From the NCBI GenBank assembly GCA_025345505.1, contig JANVCC010000071.1, positions 4,463,108-4,527,107 of the forward strand: 64,000 bases of DNA. Direction: 5' to 3'. Position numbers and translations under genes: made by a program. The DNA comes from Todiramphus chloris collaris (Eukaryota > Chordata > Aves > Coraciiformes > Alcedinidae). The notes beneath the pieces are model-generated. The model worked only from the letters and a program-made list of their open reading frames with translations. It did no database searches and was not told where the DNA came from. Positions 34,401-46,400 of the stretch are shown here, one piece after another (within the stretch, counting starts at the first letter, position 1; each line of letters opens with the position of its first letter).

Positions 34401-37400
34401 TCTGCTACTGGGTGGGGATTTTATTTGTTATGGGGTTTTTTGACTCGTTTGTTCGATTGTTTTGAGGGGGTTTTTTTGTCTTGTTTGATTGGTTTGGGGT
34501 GGTTTTTTTTTTCCCCGTAGTTAACAAATGGAATGTTTCTTACAGCTCGGAAAACACCGAGGCCGGGCCGGGCCCGCAGCCTTCTCCGGGCAGCCCTTGG
34601 GGGGCTGGGGGCTCGGGGCTGGGACCCTCGCAGCAGGGATGGCTCTTGGCCTGGGCTTCATCTCCACTGACGAACTCGCTCCGAGAGAGCACCAGGGGTT
34701 TGTGCTGGGCTGGCCCCGTAGCCTTGTCCCGAGTCTTCCGTTCTTGGCCCTCGCAACGCTGAGAAGTTCTGTGGGATGCGTTTTAAGGGTGTGCCGAGCT
34801 GAGTGTGTAATTCTGGTGGAGGAGAGCGAGGATGTTTAACCGTTTTATTGCGTTGCGTGGTACAGAGCTTTTGTGCTTTAAGTTCAGGTAGTTTGTGTTC
34901 TGAAAATGCTGAAGTGTCATTTAAAATTCTTAATTGATTCATCAGTAATTTGGAGGGTACTGTGTCTTCCTGAGTATTACCGGTGCACCATCATAATGTG
35001 GCAGTCTCCTTTTTCCCTTTTCCATACCTATCTCCTTACTGGTTCCTTGCTAGTCATCTTCAATTACAGGCTGGTCTGGTTGCCAGTTAACTTCTTTTTT
35101 TTTATTTTATTTTTATTTCTGCATCATCCCTTTTTTTTTCCTTTTACAACATCATCCCTTCCTTCTTCCCCAATCCCCTGTGCATTTTAGCATCTCTGTC
35201 AGATGCTTCAAGTGGACTGGTAGTGCCAGCATAGGCCCCACAAATTAAGAAGATGTGAGGGCTGGCATGGAGTCACTGATGCCTCAGCCTGGGAAAGGTG
35301 AGCCTGTCGCAGTGTGGAAGGGCAGCAGGTGAGAGAGCCCCTTGGCAGACACTTGGGAGCTCTTGGCTTCAGCTCCGTGCATTGCAGCATCCTTCCTCTC
35401 TGTGAGCGGGTCGTGTGGGCTGTGCAGCCTGTGTCTGAACAGCTCTCACCAGACTGACCAGTGCTGAAAAGCTCCTGGTGCTGCTGCAGGAAAAAGCCAG
35501 TTCTGCTGCTGCTGCTGTTTCTGTTGGCCACGCTGGCTCGGTTAAAAGTTGTTTGGATACCCCCTGTTTTGCAAACCTTCTACGTCACTTGCGCTTGTCG
35601 GTTTTAGGTCGTACATCATCCTCAGCTTGAGGCAGAGAGGACTGCTCGGATGCACTGGGATGCACCAGTGCCTGATGGATGGGGTTATTCTGGGAGACAG
35701 AGCTGAGAGCTCTCACAATGAGCTGTTGTGTGCATTTGCTGCACGCCAGCTCTCCTTGTTATCTGTGGCTTACTCTTGTCTTGGTGCTGTTGGGCATATT
35801 TGGGATAAATCTTTGCCTTCCTCCATGAGATAGGATAATGGAGTTTCTATTTATTTTTTTTTTTTCCCCCCGGGGAGGTAGCGTCCACATTTGGTTCTGA
35901 GCTCTTGATTCATACAGGGAGAAGGAACAGCTTGGCCGGGGAAGCTTGGCTCTCCCAAATCTGGGCCCTCATCTAGGTCATACCTAAAGAGCACTGTGAT
36001 CTTACAGCTCCAAGAACGCTTGGATCTTGCTTTGGTACCCGAGTCCTTGCTTTTCATTTCTCTTCCCCCTCGTTCTAGCTGTACCTTCCTGGCATTGCTG
36101 CCTCTCAGTTGTCCTACAGGACAACAATAGCAGGAGTTTGTGAGCCTTGGACTAATGAAGGCTCTAGGAATGCCCTCTGCAGTGAGCCTGTTGGAGCCAG
36201 CTGGTCTTCACCACGCCAGCTTTCAGCAGAATACTGGGTTGAGGGGATGATTTCTGTGTTTAAAATGGGAGTGCTCTGTGCAGGTCTGAAGAGTTGAACA
36301 GACTGTCTGAAGTTCTTCTGTATTAAGGTGGTGGTTGACAGTTTAGCCTGGTGGAATTACTGCATTGTGACTGTGACACTCTCACCTGCACGGTACTTGT
36401 TGAAGGAGTGGGGTTTCTGTGCAGATTTGCTGCCTGCTGTCGATGATCTCCCGAGCTGAGCAGTGCAGTTGATGGGAAAGAACAGAGCGCAGCTCTGGGG
36501 GACTCTGCTGTCCTCTTGCAGGGGGATACCCTCTGTCAGCGTGGGCATGGCTTGTTCCTTCCTTCTTCAAGGAACACAGCTCCTAGTGCCTGTTAAATCT
36601 CTGAGATTCAGGGGACCAGATCATCTGAGAGCTCATGGGAGTGGAAGAAGTGACCTCGCCTCCCATCCAGGTGGGTTTGGGGACAGAGGCAGGGAGGACT
36701 GAGCAAGAATGAACCACCAGGTTGGCTCAGTCGCTCACATGGCAATTTCTTGAACTATGGGTAAGCTGAGTTCCTCCCCTCCACTTTCTTCTACCATTTC
36801 ACTTGCAAGCCCCAGCACTTCTCTCTCTGAGCAGCACTAATTCACCAATGTGACCAAAAAAAAACCAAGTCAGCAAAAAACTGGGGAGTGTTCTGTTCTT
36901 CTAATACATGAACTAAACCAGGGGAGGCTCTCCTGAGGTTCAGAGCAAGTGCTCCCCTCTAATACCACAAACAGTTAAACTGGCTCATTTGCCTCCTAAG
37001 TCGTGCCCTTGGATTTTATGCTTCCATTGCATGAAAACCTTTTCCTTGTTTTGCAGCTTTCTATGAAGTGCTTTGCTTTGTGGTAATTGTACCACAGCCT
37101 CCCTGCAGCTGCGATTGTAGAGGCCTTTGCTGTGGTGCTGCTGTTGAAAGCAGATGCCCATGTTTATATACAAAAATCTCTCTCTGTATTCAAGGAGGGA
37201 AAAGGGAGACTTCCCAACTTCACTGGGAGAAGTTACTTTTGCTGTTGGAGGCTGGGAAGCCCGTTGCTGTTGAAGCTTCTTGTAGTGCTTTTAAATCATA
37301 TGGACTGTTAAGGAGCATGTATCATAAACCAGCTTATTGTCAGTCCCAGCAGCTGAGGGCTTTCTGGCAGTGCTTGGAAAAGGCTGAGAGGTTTCTGGCA

Positions 37401-40400
37401 GTGCTTGGAAAAGGCTGAGNNNNNNNNNNCTTGGAAAAGGCTGAGAGGTTTCTGGCAGTGCTTGGAAAAGGCTGAGCTTGGTACCCAACACCTGGAAAAT
37501 TGCCCTTGGGGGTCGTAGGACAGTTGTGTAGGATCTGCCCAGGAGAGTACATTTTCCCTTGGGTTAATCTAGGATATGGAGTGATTTCTAGGAACTAAGG
37601 ACTGTCGTAAATGTTGCTACCATCCCAGTGTGTCAGCTGTACTGCTTTGAACTTGCTTTTGTTGTCTGATACCTACTGACATAAATCCAAACAGAACTGG
37701 AAGCACAAAGCCCTGAGGTATCAAAACAACTGATGCCTATGGTTCTGCTTAGGTGGGAGGATCAGAAGACACTTGTAGTGGCTGTTAACAGACTTCAGGG
37801 CTGTGCTTTGATGCAAAGTGATCACTGCTTTGTAAAAACGCCTGTTAATCCGTGGCCTTCATTCTCCACAGGTTTCCTCAAACTCCGTACACCCTCCTCA
37901 TGCTCCTTTAATTCCTCTCATCCTTATTTTTTTACTCGGCATTTGGCACTCAAACCCCCATGGCTTATAAAATGCTTTGAGCCCTTCACGTTAGGAACCT
38001 TTTAATCCCTTAATATTTCTTTACTGAGCATCCATTAAGTTGCTCCAAAGGCATGATTGTGCGTTGCTGTCTTCGGCGTGTGCCATTTGGGGATTATTCC
38101 TGAGTCCCAGTAACGCTCAGCTAAATGGAAATGCAGCAGTACACCCTGTGCTTACTCTCCTGTTTAAAAGATGTGTGGCTTTTAGCTTATAAATGACAAA
38201 GATTTAAATCTGTGTTGAGTTTTTTGGGTTTTTTTTTCTCGTTTGTTTGGTTTTTGGGGTTTTTTTTGGGTTGGTTTTGTTTTTTTTCTTTAATGTGTGA
38301 AGCTGTTGAGTTCCAGGCAGCTGCCTCCTGCCAAACTGCCTGAAGATTTTGGAGGCAGTTGTACATTTAATACTCAAAACTGAGCCACTCAGTGGGGTGG
38401 GTTTTTTAAGCCCAGTCAGATCCTGTAACAATAAGCAGGAAAACAGTTCTCTTCTGGGTTTTGGTTTGTTTGTGTCTGTATTTGGACCCCTGTGGCTTTT
38501 TACTCTTGAAAATAAAATTCAAGATGATGATAACAGATTGTTTTTTTCAATACTTCTTCCTTTTGTTGAAGGGGTTTTAGATGTTATGGTTGGAGAGTTG
38601 AAGCATGAGGACAAAAAGTCCACCAGGGCGAATAGTTTTGCCAAACAGCCTTTTTCCTCCCTGCATCTGCATCTCCCTTCCTCCACAAACAGCTCGATTT
38701 TGTCAACGTGTGCTTTGCTCAAGTGGCTTCAATCTGCACTGAAATGAAGAGTGTAACCTGCCATGCCCAGCACACCTCAGGAGAAATCTAATAGAGTTTA
38801 GAGCACTTCATCAACCCTAATGTTCTAAAAAACAGAAGGAAAAAGTTGATGCTTGAGTTCTGGAAGACAGTTATGTACAAAAGAGCTCAATATAACAATC
38901 TCTGCCTCCTGTGTATTTTGGGGATGTTGTTTCTTTCCTGCTTTGCTGACCTCTTGCAGTAGAATGGCATCATTTAGTGTTAAGACAACTTTTCTGCTGC
39001 CTCCAGTCATCTTCAGCATCTTGTTTCTCAGCTGCTACCTGGAGAAGCAAATGTGCCAGGTGTATTTGTAAGAGTGTAACTGTAATTATCAAATCATTAG
39101 TCTGTTTAGCTTATGAGAGTTAAACTAGGTGTTGATGGATTGCTCTGCCACAATTTTCTGTCTAATTCAGTAGATGGTCCAGGTCATTCCATTGTACTTC
39201 TCTCCAGGACCAGGTCTCATCGGCTCTGGCAGACAAATGATTTGCGTGAGGAAAACGAAGTCTGAGCAATAGAGCAGTCAAACGTCTCTTCTGTCAGTGA
39301 CTTTGGTTTTGTTCAAGAGTTCTGGACAGGAGAGAGAGCCACGGAAGAATGGCAAGGGAGGAGTTGGGTCCGTGGGTCGAGGGCAATAGGACATGAAGGG
39401 GGATGGCAGAAAGATAAGATAGGGGTGGGTTGGTTGGGGGAGTTGACTGATGGTACAGGCTGGGGACTGAGCTGTTGGAGAGCAGCTCTGGGGGTCCTGC
39501 TGGACAAGAGGATGGCCATGAGCCAACAATGCTCCCTCATGGCCAAGAAGGCAATGGCATCCTGGGGGGCATTCAGAAGAGCATGGTCAGCAGGTCAAGG
39601 GAGGTTCTCCTCCCCCTCTACTCTGCACTGGTGAGGCCCCACCTGGAATACTGTGTCCATTCTGGGCACCCCAGTTCAAGACAGGGAGCTACTGGAGAGA
39701 GTCCAGTGCAGGGCCACCAAGATTATTAAGGGAGTGGAACATCTCCCTGCTGAGGAGAGGCTGAGGGAGCTGGGGCTCTTTAGCCTGGAGGAAAGGAGAC
39801 TGAGGGGGCACCTCATGAATGTCTATACGTATGTTAAGGGTGAGTGTCAGGAGGATGGAGCCAGGCTCTGCTCAGTGACATCCAGTGATGGGACAAGAGG
39901 CAATGGGAGTGAGTTGGAGCACAAGAGGTTTAGGGTAAACACAAGGAGAAACTTTGTCACTGTGAGGGTGACAGAGCCTGGCCCAGGCTGCCCAGGGGGG
40001 TTGTGGAGTCTTCTTCTCTGGAGAGATTCAAAAGCCCTCTGGCTCTGTTCCTGTGTGACCTGCTCTGGCAGGGGGGTTGGACTCGATGATCTTTCTAGGT
40101 CCCTTCCAACCCCTAACGTTCTATGATTCTGTGATCTCCTGTCCTGAACTCACAAATGAATGGGCAGCGTTCCACCAGAAGCAAAACGTGTGGCAAATGA
40201 AGTTGAGGGCCAGATTTGATTTTTATTTTCTTAAAGCTGAAAGTGCAAAGTGTATTGAGGATTATTGAGAGTTCCTGATTAAAATGCCAGTAAAATGGAG
40301 ACACTTCCCCTTCCAATGGGAAGTGCTCTTGAAACACAGGAATTACAATGGGAAGAATCCAGTCACGTTGACAATTATTCCTCCGCACTGGTAGCTGGGA

Positions 40401-43400
40401 TGAAATGGTATTTTCAGGATACTCCATTTAATATATGGTCAATCTTTTCTTGACTATCTAATAGCTCATATGAAGCTAAAATGCAGGTATAATTTGCGTT
40501 TGCTCTCAGCATTGTCTTTATGGTCAGCACTGCTTCAACGTTGAAGTTCCTCTCAGAGGACACCGAGGCTCTACAGCAGTGATTAAAGAGCAGCAAGGTC
40601 CCCTTCTTCAAAAAGAAACACTGATCTGGAGTTCTGTCATCGAATTTTAAAAGAACAAACAAAAAAAAAACCCCATCCCTCAAAAGTCAGCCTTGGTCCT
40701 GGAAAGGAGAATTTCTATCAGAGCCTTTAGGCTGCAAGCACAGCAGCAGCAGACCTCATGATACAGCTTGTGTTCCTTCAACAATTTCTGAGGGCGGGGA
40801 GGATTTAAGAGTTATTTTAGTTCTGTTAATAAGAGAATGAAGTCACCACTAATTAAAGTTAAATAAACCCACCATTAGTGGTAGGGAAGTTGCACGTACT
40901 TCCAAGGTTGCTCTGTTTGTCTTCCTGCTTTCTGGTTGCCGGGGTAAATCCTGGTTACCTGCTAGGACTTGGTATAGAAGCAGACAACTGTATTAGCTCC
41001 ACAAAGATATTTCCCTGTGCAGGTTCTCTCTGTGGGCTTGTAGATGTTTTTGGGATGGCTTTTTGAGTGGAAGAACATCATATATTTTGAGGACTATATC
41101 TGGTACTCACAAATCTGTGGCACTATACACAGGGAAGGACGGGAGGATGCATTGAAAAGATCAGAGCTCATCATGAAGAATAAGAGGATTAGGATCATAG
41201 AATTGTCAGGGCTGGAAGGGACCTTAAAGCTCATCTGGTTCCAGCCCCCCTGCCATGGGCAGGGACACCTCCCACTAGAGCAGGGTGCTCACAGCCCCAG
41301 CCAGCCTGGGCTTCCAAACTTCCCAGCATGGGGCTTCCACCACCTCTCTGGGCAACCTGGGCCAGTGTCTCCCCAGCCTCCTGGGGAAGAAATTCTTCCT
41401 CCTGTCCAACCTGAATCCACCTCTCTCCAGTTTGGATCCATTCCCTCCAGTCCTGTCCCTGCCCCACAGCCTAACAAGTCCCTCCCCAGCTTTCTTGTAG
41501 CCCCTTCAGATCCTGGAGGCCACAAGAAGGTCTCCCCAGAGCCTTCTCTTCTCCAGCCTGAACAACCCCAACCCTCTCAGCCTGTCCTCCCAGCAGAGGT
41601 GCTCCAGCCCTCTGAGCATCCTCGTGAACCTATTAGTGAATAACTCTAATAAGGAAGTGGTCAGTACCTGCCTGTGATGACCAGTCACCCCCTGCCACCC
41701 CCTAGGGCTTTCAGTTTTGCTGGAAAATGGCCTGATACAAGGGACATAACCCAGAGAGTGAGGAAATTGCTGGGTTTGCCAGGTAGTGCTTTGTGGGCAC
41801 GGGAAGCTGAAAATAAACTTGCCTTTAAAGGAGCACTTTTTGTGCTCACACAAGATGCAAAGGCAACTTCTCACCACCTCCTCCAGGCACACCAGTGTCT
41901 GGCCAGTGCTTGAGCAAAACATGGTTTAAAAAAACCCCAACCCTCTTTTCACTTGCTGAGTGTAATGTTACCTGCCATGGGGTATCTCTGTTTCATCCTC
42001 TGCCTGGCTGCTCATCCCAGTCCCTTGTGCACCTCCCAGTCTATCCCCTGGGGGGACAGAGTGGGAAATGGGGGAAGGCCTTGACGCTGCCCAAGTGATG
42101 TTCAGCAATTGCTAAAATATTTATCAGCATCAGTTTGTTCACAGATCGAACACTCGGCCCCAAACCAGCTGCTATGAAGAAAATTAGCTCCATCCCAGCC
42201 TGACCCAGTACAGACCCGTTGTCGTGACTCTTGGATCCTAATCTTCACTACTTGTAGCAAACGTTGTTGGCATTGGTAGGGGCCAGGCCTCTTATTTTAT
42301 CTCTCTTGTCTGTTTTGCAGTAGTCCAGCTGGTTTCTGTTGCTCTGGTTCTGTACAGGAGTGTACCATTCCAGCTGGGTCCTTTGGGTTGGTTTTTTGTC
42401 CAAAAAAAAAATTCCCAAACTCCCAGAAAGCAAACCAACACATCCAGTACCATTCAGTGGGGTTTGATTTGAATTTCTGACTAGCTGTTGTGTAAGGGGG
42501 ACTCTGCCCAATAGATCTCAAGTGTTTCTTTGCAGCACGATGGATATAACAACAAATTCCATTGTACTCCCTGCACAGACACCAAAACTTTGTTTTTCTT
42601 TAAACAGACACCAAAACTTTGTTTTTCTTTAAACTACAAAGCAGGCAGGGTACACCCATGGCTTCTGCTAATTTGTGTGACCTCAAATTAATTCTCAGAG
42701 TGAAATTTTTCTGTTTTCAGGTGTGCTGTGAGTATGGGATGGTGCACGTCCTCTCCGAGAAGGGGAGCAGCAAGGGCAAAGACTACTGTATCCTCTTCAA
42801 CTCGCAGTGGGCCCACTTGCCACATGATCTGGGAAAAGCTGTAAGTACCTAGCCAAGCAAGGACAGAATAATCTATGCAAAATTGCCTTTGTTACAGGGA
42901 AACTTCTCATTTCTACCCTGCATTAGTAGAATTTGAAGCAACTACTTTGTTTATTCTACTTAGTATTTTTCCTCCGTTCAGATCACCCAGGCAGTGCTCT
43001 GCTGGCAATATTCTTTTCCAGGCAGCATGCAGAGGTAACAAGTATTTCTGGTTCAAACCAAAAAAAGCCTTTTTTGCACAACATGATCATTTAAATGAAA
43101 ATGGCACTTTACCTGTGTCTGGAAAGGTGCTTTTGCATGTCTGTGACACAAAAAGATACCCCGTGGCCTTGCTGATGCACCTTTAGTGCTTTCTCAGTGC
43201 TTCATAGTTCTGCCAAGTGTTATTGGTCCCAAACCCTGTCAGGCTTTTGCTGTGACATCCAAAGCTGTATGAGCTGACAGTTGAGTCAGTTCTTCCCTGT
43301 ATTCTGTGAGAAAATGTTACTGTCACTGAAGGATGAAATCAGCAAATAGAATTTGAATGAGCTACTAATTGGGGAAGATGTGAAGTAATTGATGGATACT

Positions 43401-46400
43401 GCCACACAGAATTATTAATGTTCCTTATCAGTGTAGAATCAAGTCTTAATTGCCCGTGGTGGGTTTATCACAGCTGCAGATTTCTCCCTGGATACATGGA
43501 TAGCTCAGCTGCTGCTTCTGCCTGGGGTAGATCCAGGAAATAAACTCTTGCACTTGACCTGTCTCTGTAGAACGTGAGGTGGGCACGTGTACACCCTGTA
43601 TCCCTCTGCTTCCACAGCAGAAGCAGGTGAAACTGGTTCTTTGGATGGATCCAGGCAGCTTTCTCACAGAGTCTCTAGACTGTGGGGTTTGAGAGCTGGA
43701 CATCTTGTTTCAAGCAGCCTCATAAAAATTCCCTGGAGACCTATTTCAGTAGCTCTGTGGGAGCTGGTGTAGTCCAGAATAGCTTGCACAGAACTGGAAC
43801 TGAAGCACTCGACTGGTTCTGATCTGCCTTCCATGCAGCCCTTGGATCCCCTCTGCTGTATCTCTTGTCTCTCCCTGTTTCCTTCCCCAGCTCTGCTTTT
43901 CCCTTCTTTCCCACTCTCCCTCCTCCCCCTTCCCTCTGTTGATTAACTGAGGCAATGCAGTGCACCAGCCCACGCTCACTCTGCATTTGTGTTGTGCTCT
44001 GGTAGAGCTAATAAGCTTTCCTGAAACCTGGATGACCAGGAAGTGTGAGTAGAGACATTTATTGTCCCTAAAGTAGGAGCTGGCAGGTTTTTGAATAAGC
44101 TTGAAGCTATCAACAGCTCTACCCTGACCTTTCCCTCCTCGAGTCGCTTACCCAGGTACTTGATATTGTATCACATACCTGTGGGTTTCTACTACAGAGT
44201 GTTACCTGTGTCAGCTTTTCCAGTTCAGACTTCACCCTGACACTTCTCAAAGCTAACAGCTCAAGGTCGAGGGCTGTGGCACGTTTCTGTTGGCACAGCT
44301 CACACCAAGAATCGGGGGAGAGCTGCATTTTTTTTCAAGTGACTTCCAAACAGAACTGGGCAAGATGCTCGGTGTTCTTTAGGTTCTGCAAGGAACAATC
44401 TGTGCTGGTGTCATTTCTAAAACCTTGAAGAGCTGTTGGGCTGCTCCTCTGTAAACATAGCAGAGTAGATGTCTTCGGGTTTGAGGAGGGCCAAAACTAA
44501 GGAATTGGGGCAGGCTTTCAACATCTCTGAATTGCAGATAGGAAGAGAAGCAGCTTAGAATCCAGGATCCAAAATCTCAGCTAACTGGATGTGGCTGGTT
44601 TCAAAGTGGCAATTTAGTTTTGTTGGCTGTGCCTGTGTACCTTACCCCAGCCTGCCTTTCTGTTTCTCACTGTTCATACCCTACAGCATCTCAGCTGGCC
44701 CCTCTGTGCCACCCTAGCAATTGCAGCACTTTGCTGTTCCCCCCACCCCATCCTGGATGCGTGCATCGGAACAGCAGCAGTGCTGAAGAAAACCACTGCA
44801 AGTGCAGATCATAACCCAAATTTCATTGCCAGCAAAACTGTGTACAATAAGGCGAAGGACCCTGTGTAGTAGGGAGGTCAGTGCTGTCTCAGCTCTCTAG
44901 TTTCTCTGAGAATACTCACTCCATTAGTTCAGTTACCCATTAGAAACTCTGGTTTCCTCTCTTGACTTCTCCTAGAAGTTTATTTTCTATGCATATATTG
45001 AACTAATTTCTTGCTTTTCAGTCACTCTTGCAGCTGCAGGATCAGACAGCATCTGTGTTGTGTTCCCCTTCTGATGTTCCTGACGGGGGGTTTAACAACC
45101 AAATCCCGATGGTGATGCGAGGGAATTGCACCTTCTATGAGAAAGTCAGGCTTGCTCAGATCAACGGAGCTCGTGGGCTGCTGATTGTTAGTAGAGAGAG
45201 GCTGGTGAGTCTCTTCCTGTCTTTCTGATCCTCCTCCAATGTCAGATATTGTCTTGTCTTCAGTGTTTATTGCTGGTCTTTGACACTTCTCTTCAAATTA
45301 TGTATGTGTGTGTTTGTGTAGCGATGTTGCATACCTGTGTGTTGAATAATGCAGCTGAAGGAAGGATTAATGACACAAGAGGAGGAGACCATTTGAGTAG
45401 GGAGAGCCCATGTAACATTTGAGTTGAGGGCTCAGAATTATCTTCATGTCATGAAACACTGGAATCAAAGAAGAATAACTCTTAACCACTACCTTCAGTG
45501 AGGTCTGGAGCACAGTGACTCTGGAGTGAAGCTTCAGTGAAGCTGGAGCCTCAGCAGAGTGCATTCTGTAAAATCAGTGGTTTTGAAGACTGCTCTCAAT
45601 ACTAGAGACACCCATCAGTCATAAAACCATCACCCTGATGTGCAGAAGATACTGCTTGAAGTTTGGTTGCTGCATTTTGCTGTTCCACTCTTTAATGACT
45701 TGGTTTACTGGAAACAGGCATCATTTTGACTTTGAGGCTTTGCTGTCACTGTGTTCCTTTCTGGAATAGTTCCCAAGTTAACAGGAACAGAACTTGCAAC
45801 CCTTCTGAAGCAGAGTAGTGTTTGCAGAAATTAGTATGTGCTTACCTGGTCTGAACTGCCTTGCAGGTTCCTCCTGGGGGTAACAGGACTCAGTATGAAG
45901 AGATTGACATTCCCGTGGCCCTGCTCAGCTACGCTGATATGTTGGATATCGGCAAGGTAACCTTGATACTAAATGCTCTGATTTATATTATCTCCCTTAA
46001 ATAAGTCACTGCTCAACAGTAGTTGAAGCACTTTGAATCTGTAGAGAGCTGTGCTCAAGCAGATCGTGTTAAGTTTGGGGGGGGAAGTCCAAATCTCTTG
46101 GGAGGTTATTTCTCATCTTCAGAATAAACTTCAATAAACTCCAGCCTGGTGCTGAAAATAAATATCATCAATAGCAAAGCCAGTAGAATGCTCTCTAAGT
46201 ATTTATAATAAAGCTTGATTCTGGGGTTGCTTAGTGAAGAGTGACTGACTGAACCTTTGCTGAGGTAGCTTTTGGGAAGTTGTTCATAACCTGTCTTTCA
46301 CCTCGGCAGAGTTTCGGCAGCTCGGTGAAAGGGGCGATGTACGCGCCGAACGAGCCCGTGCTGGACTATAACATGGTGATCATATTTGTCATGGCTGTGG

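Noticed and set aside
40414..40683. 89-codon - strand open frame with a non-repetitive protein-like sequence
   Set aside because: No family was recognised, there are no splice partners, and it lies deep in an SPPL2B intron near a CR1. It may be chance or an old pseudogene, and the support is insufficient.
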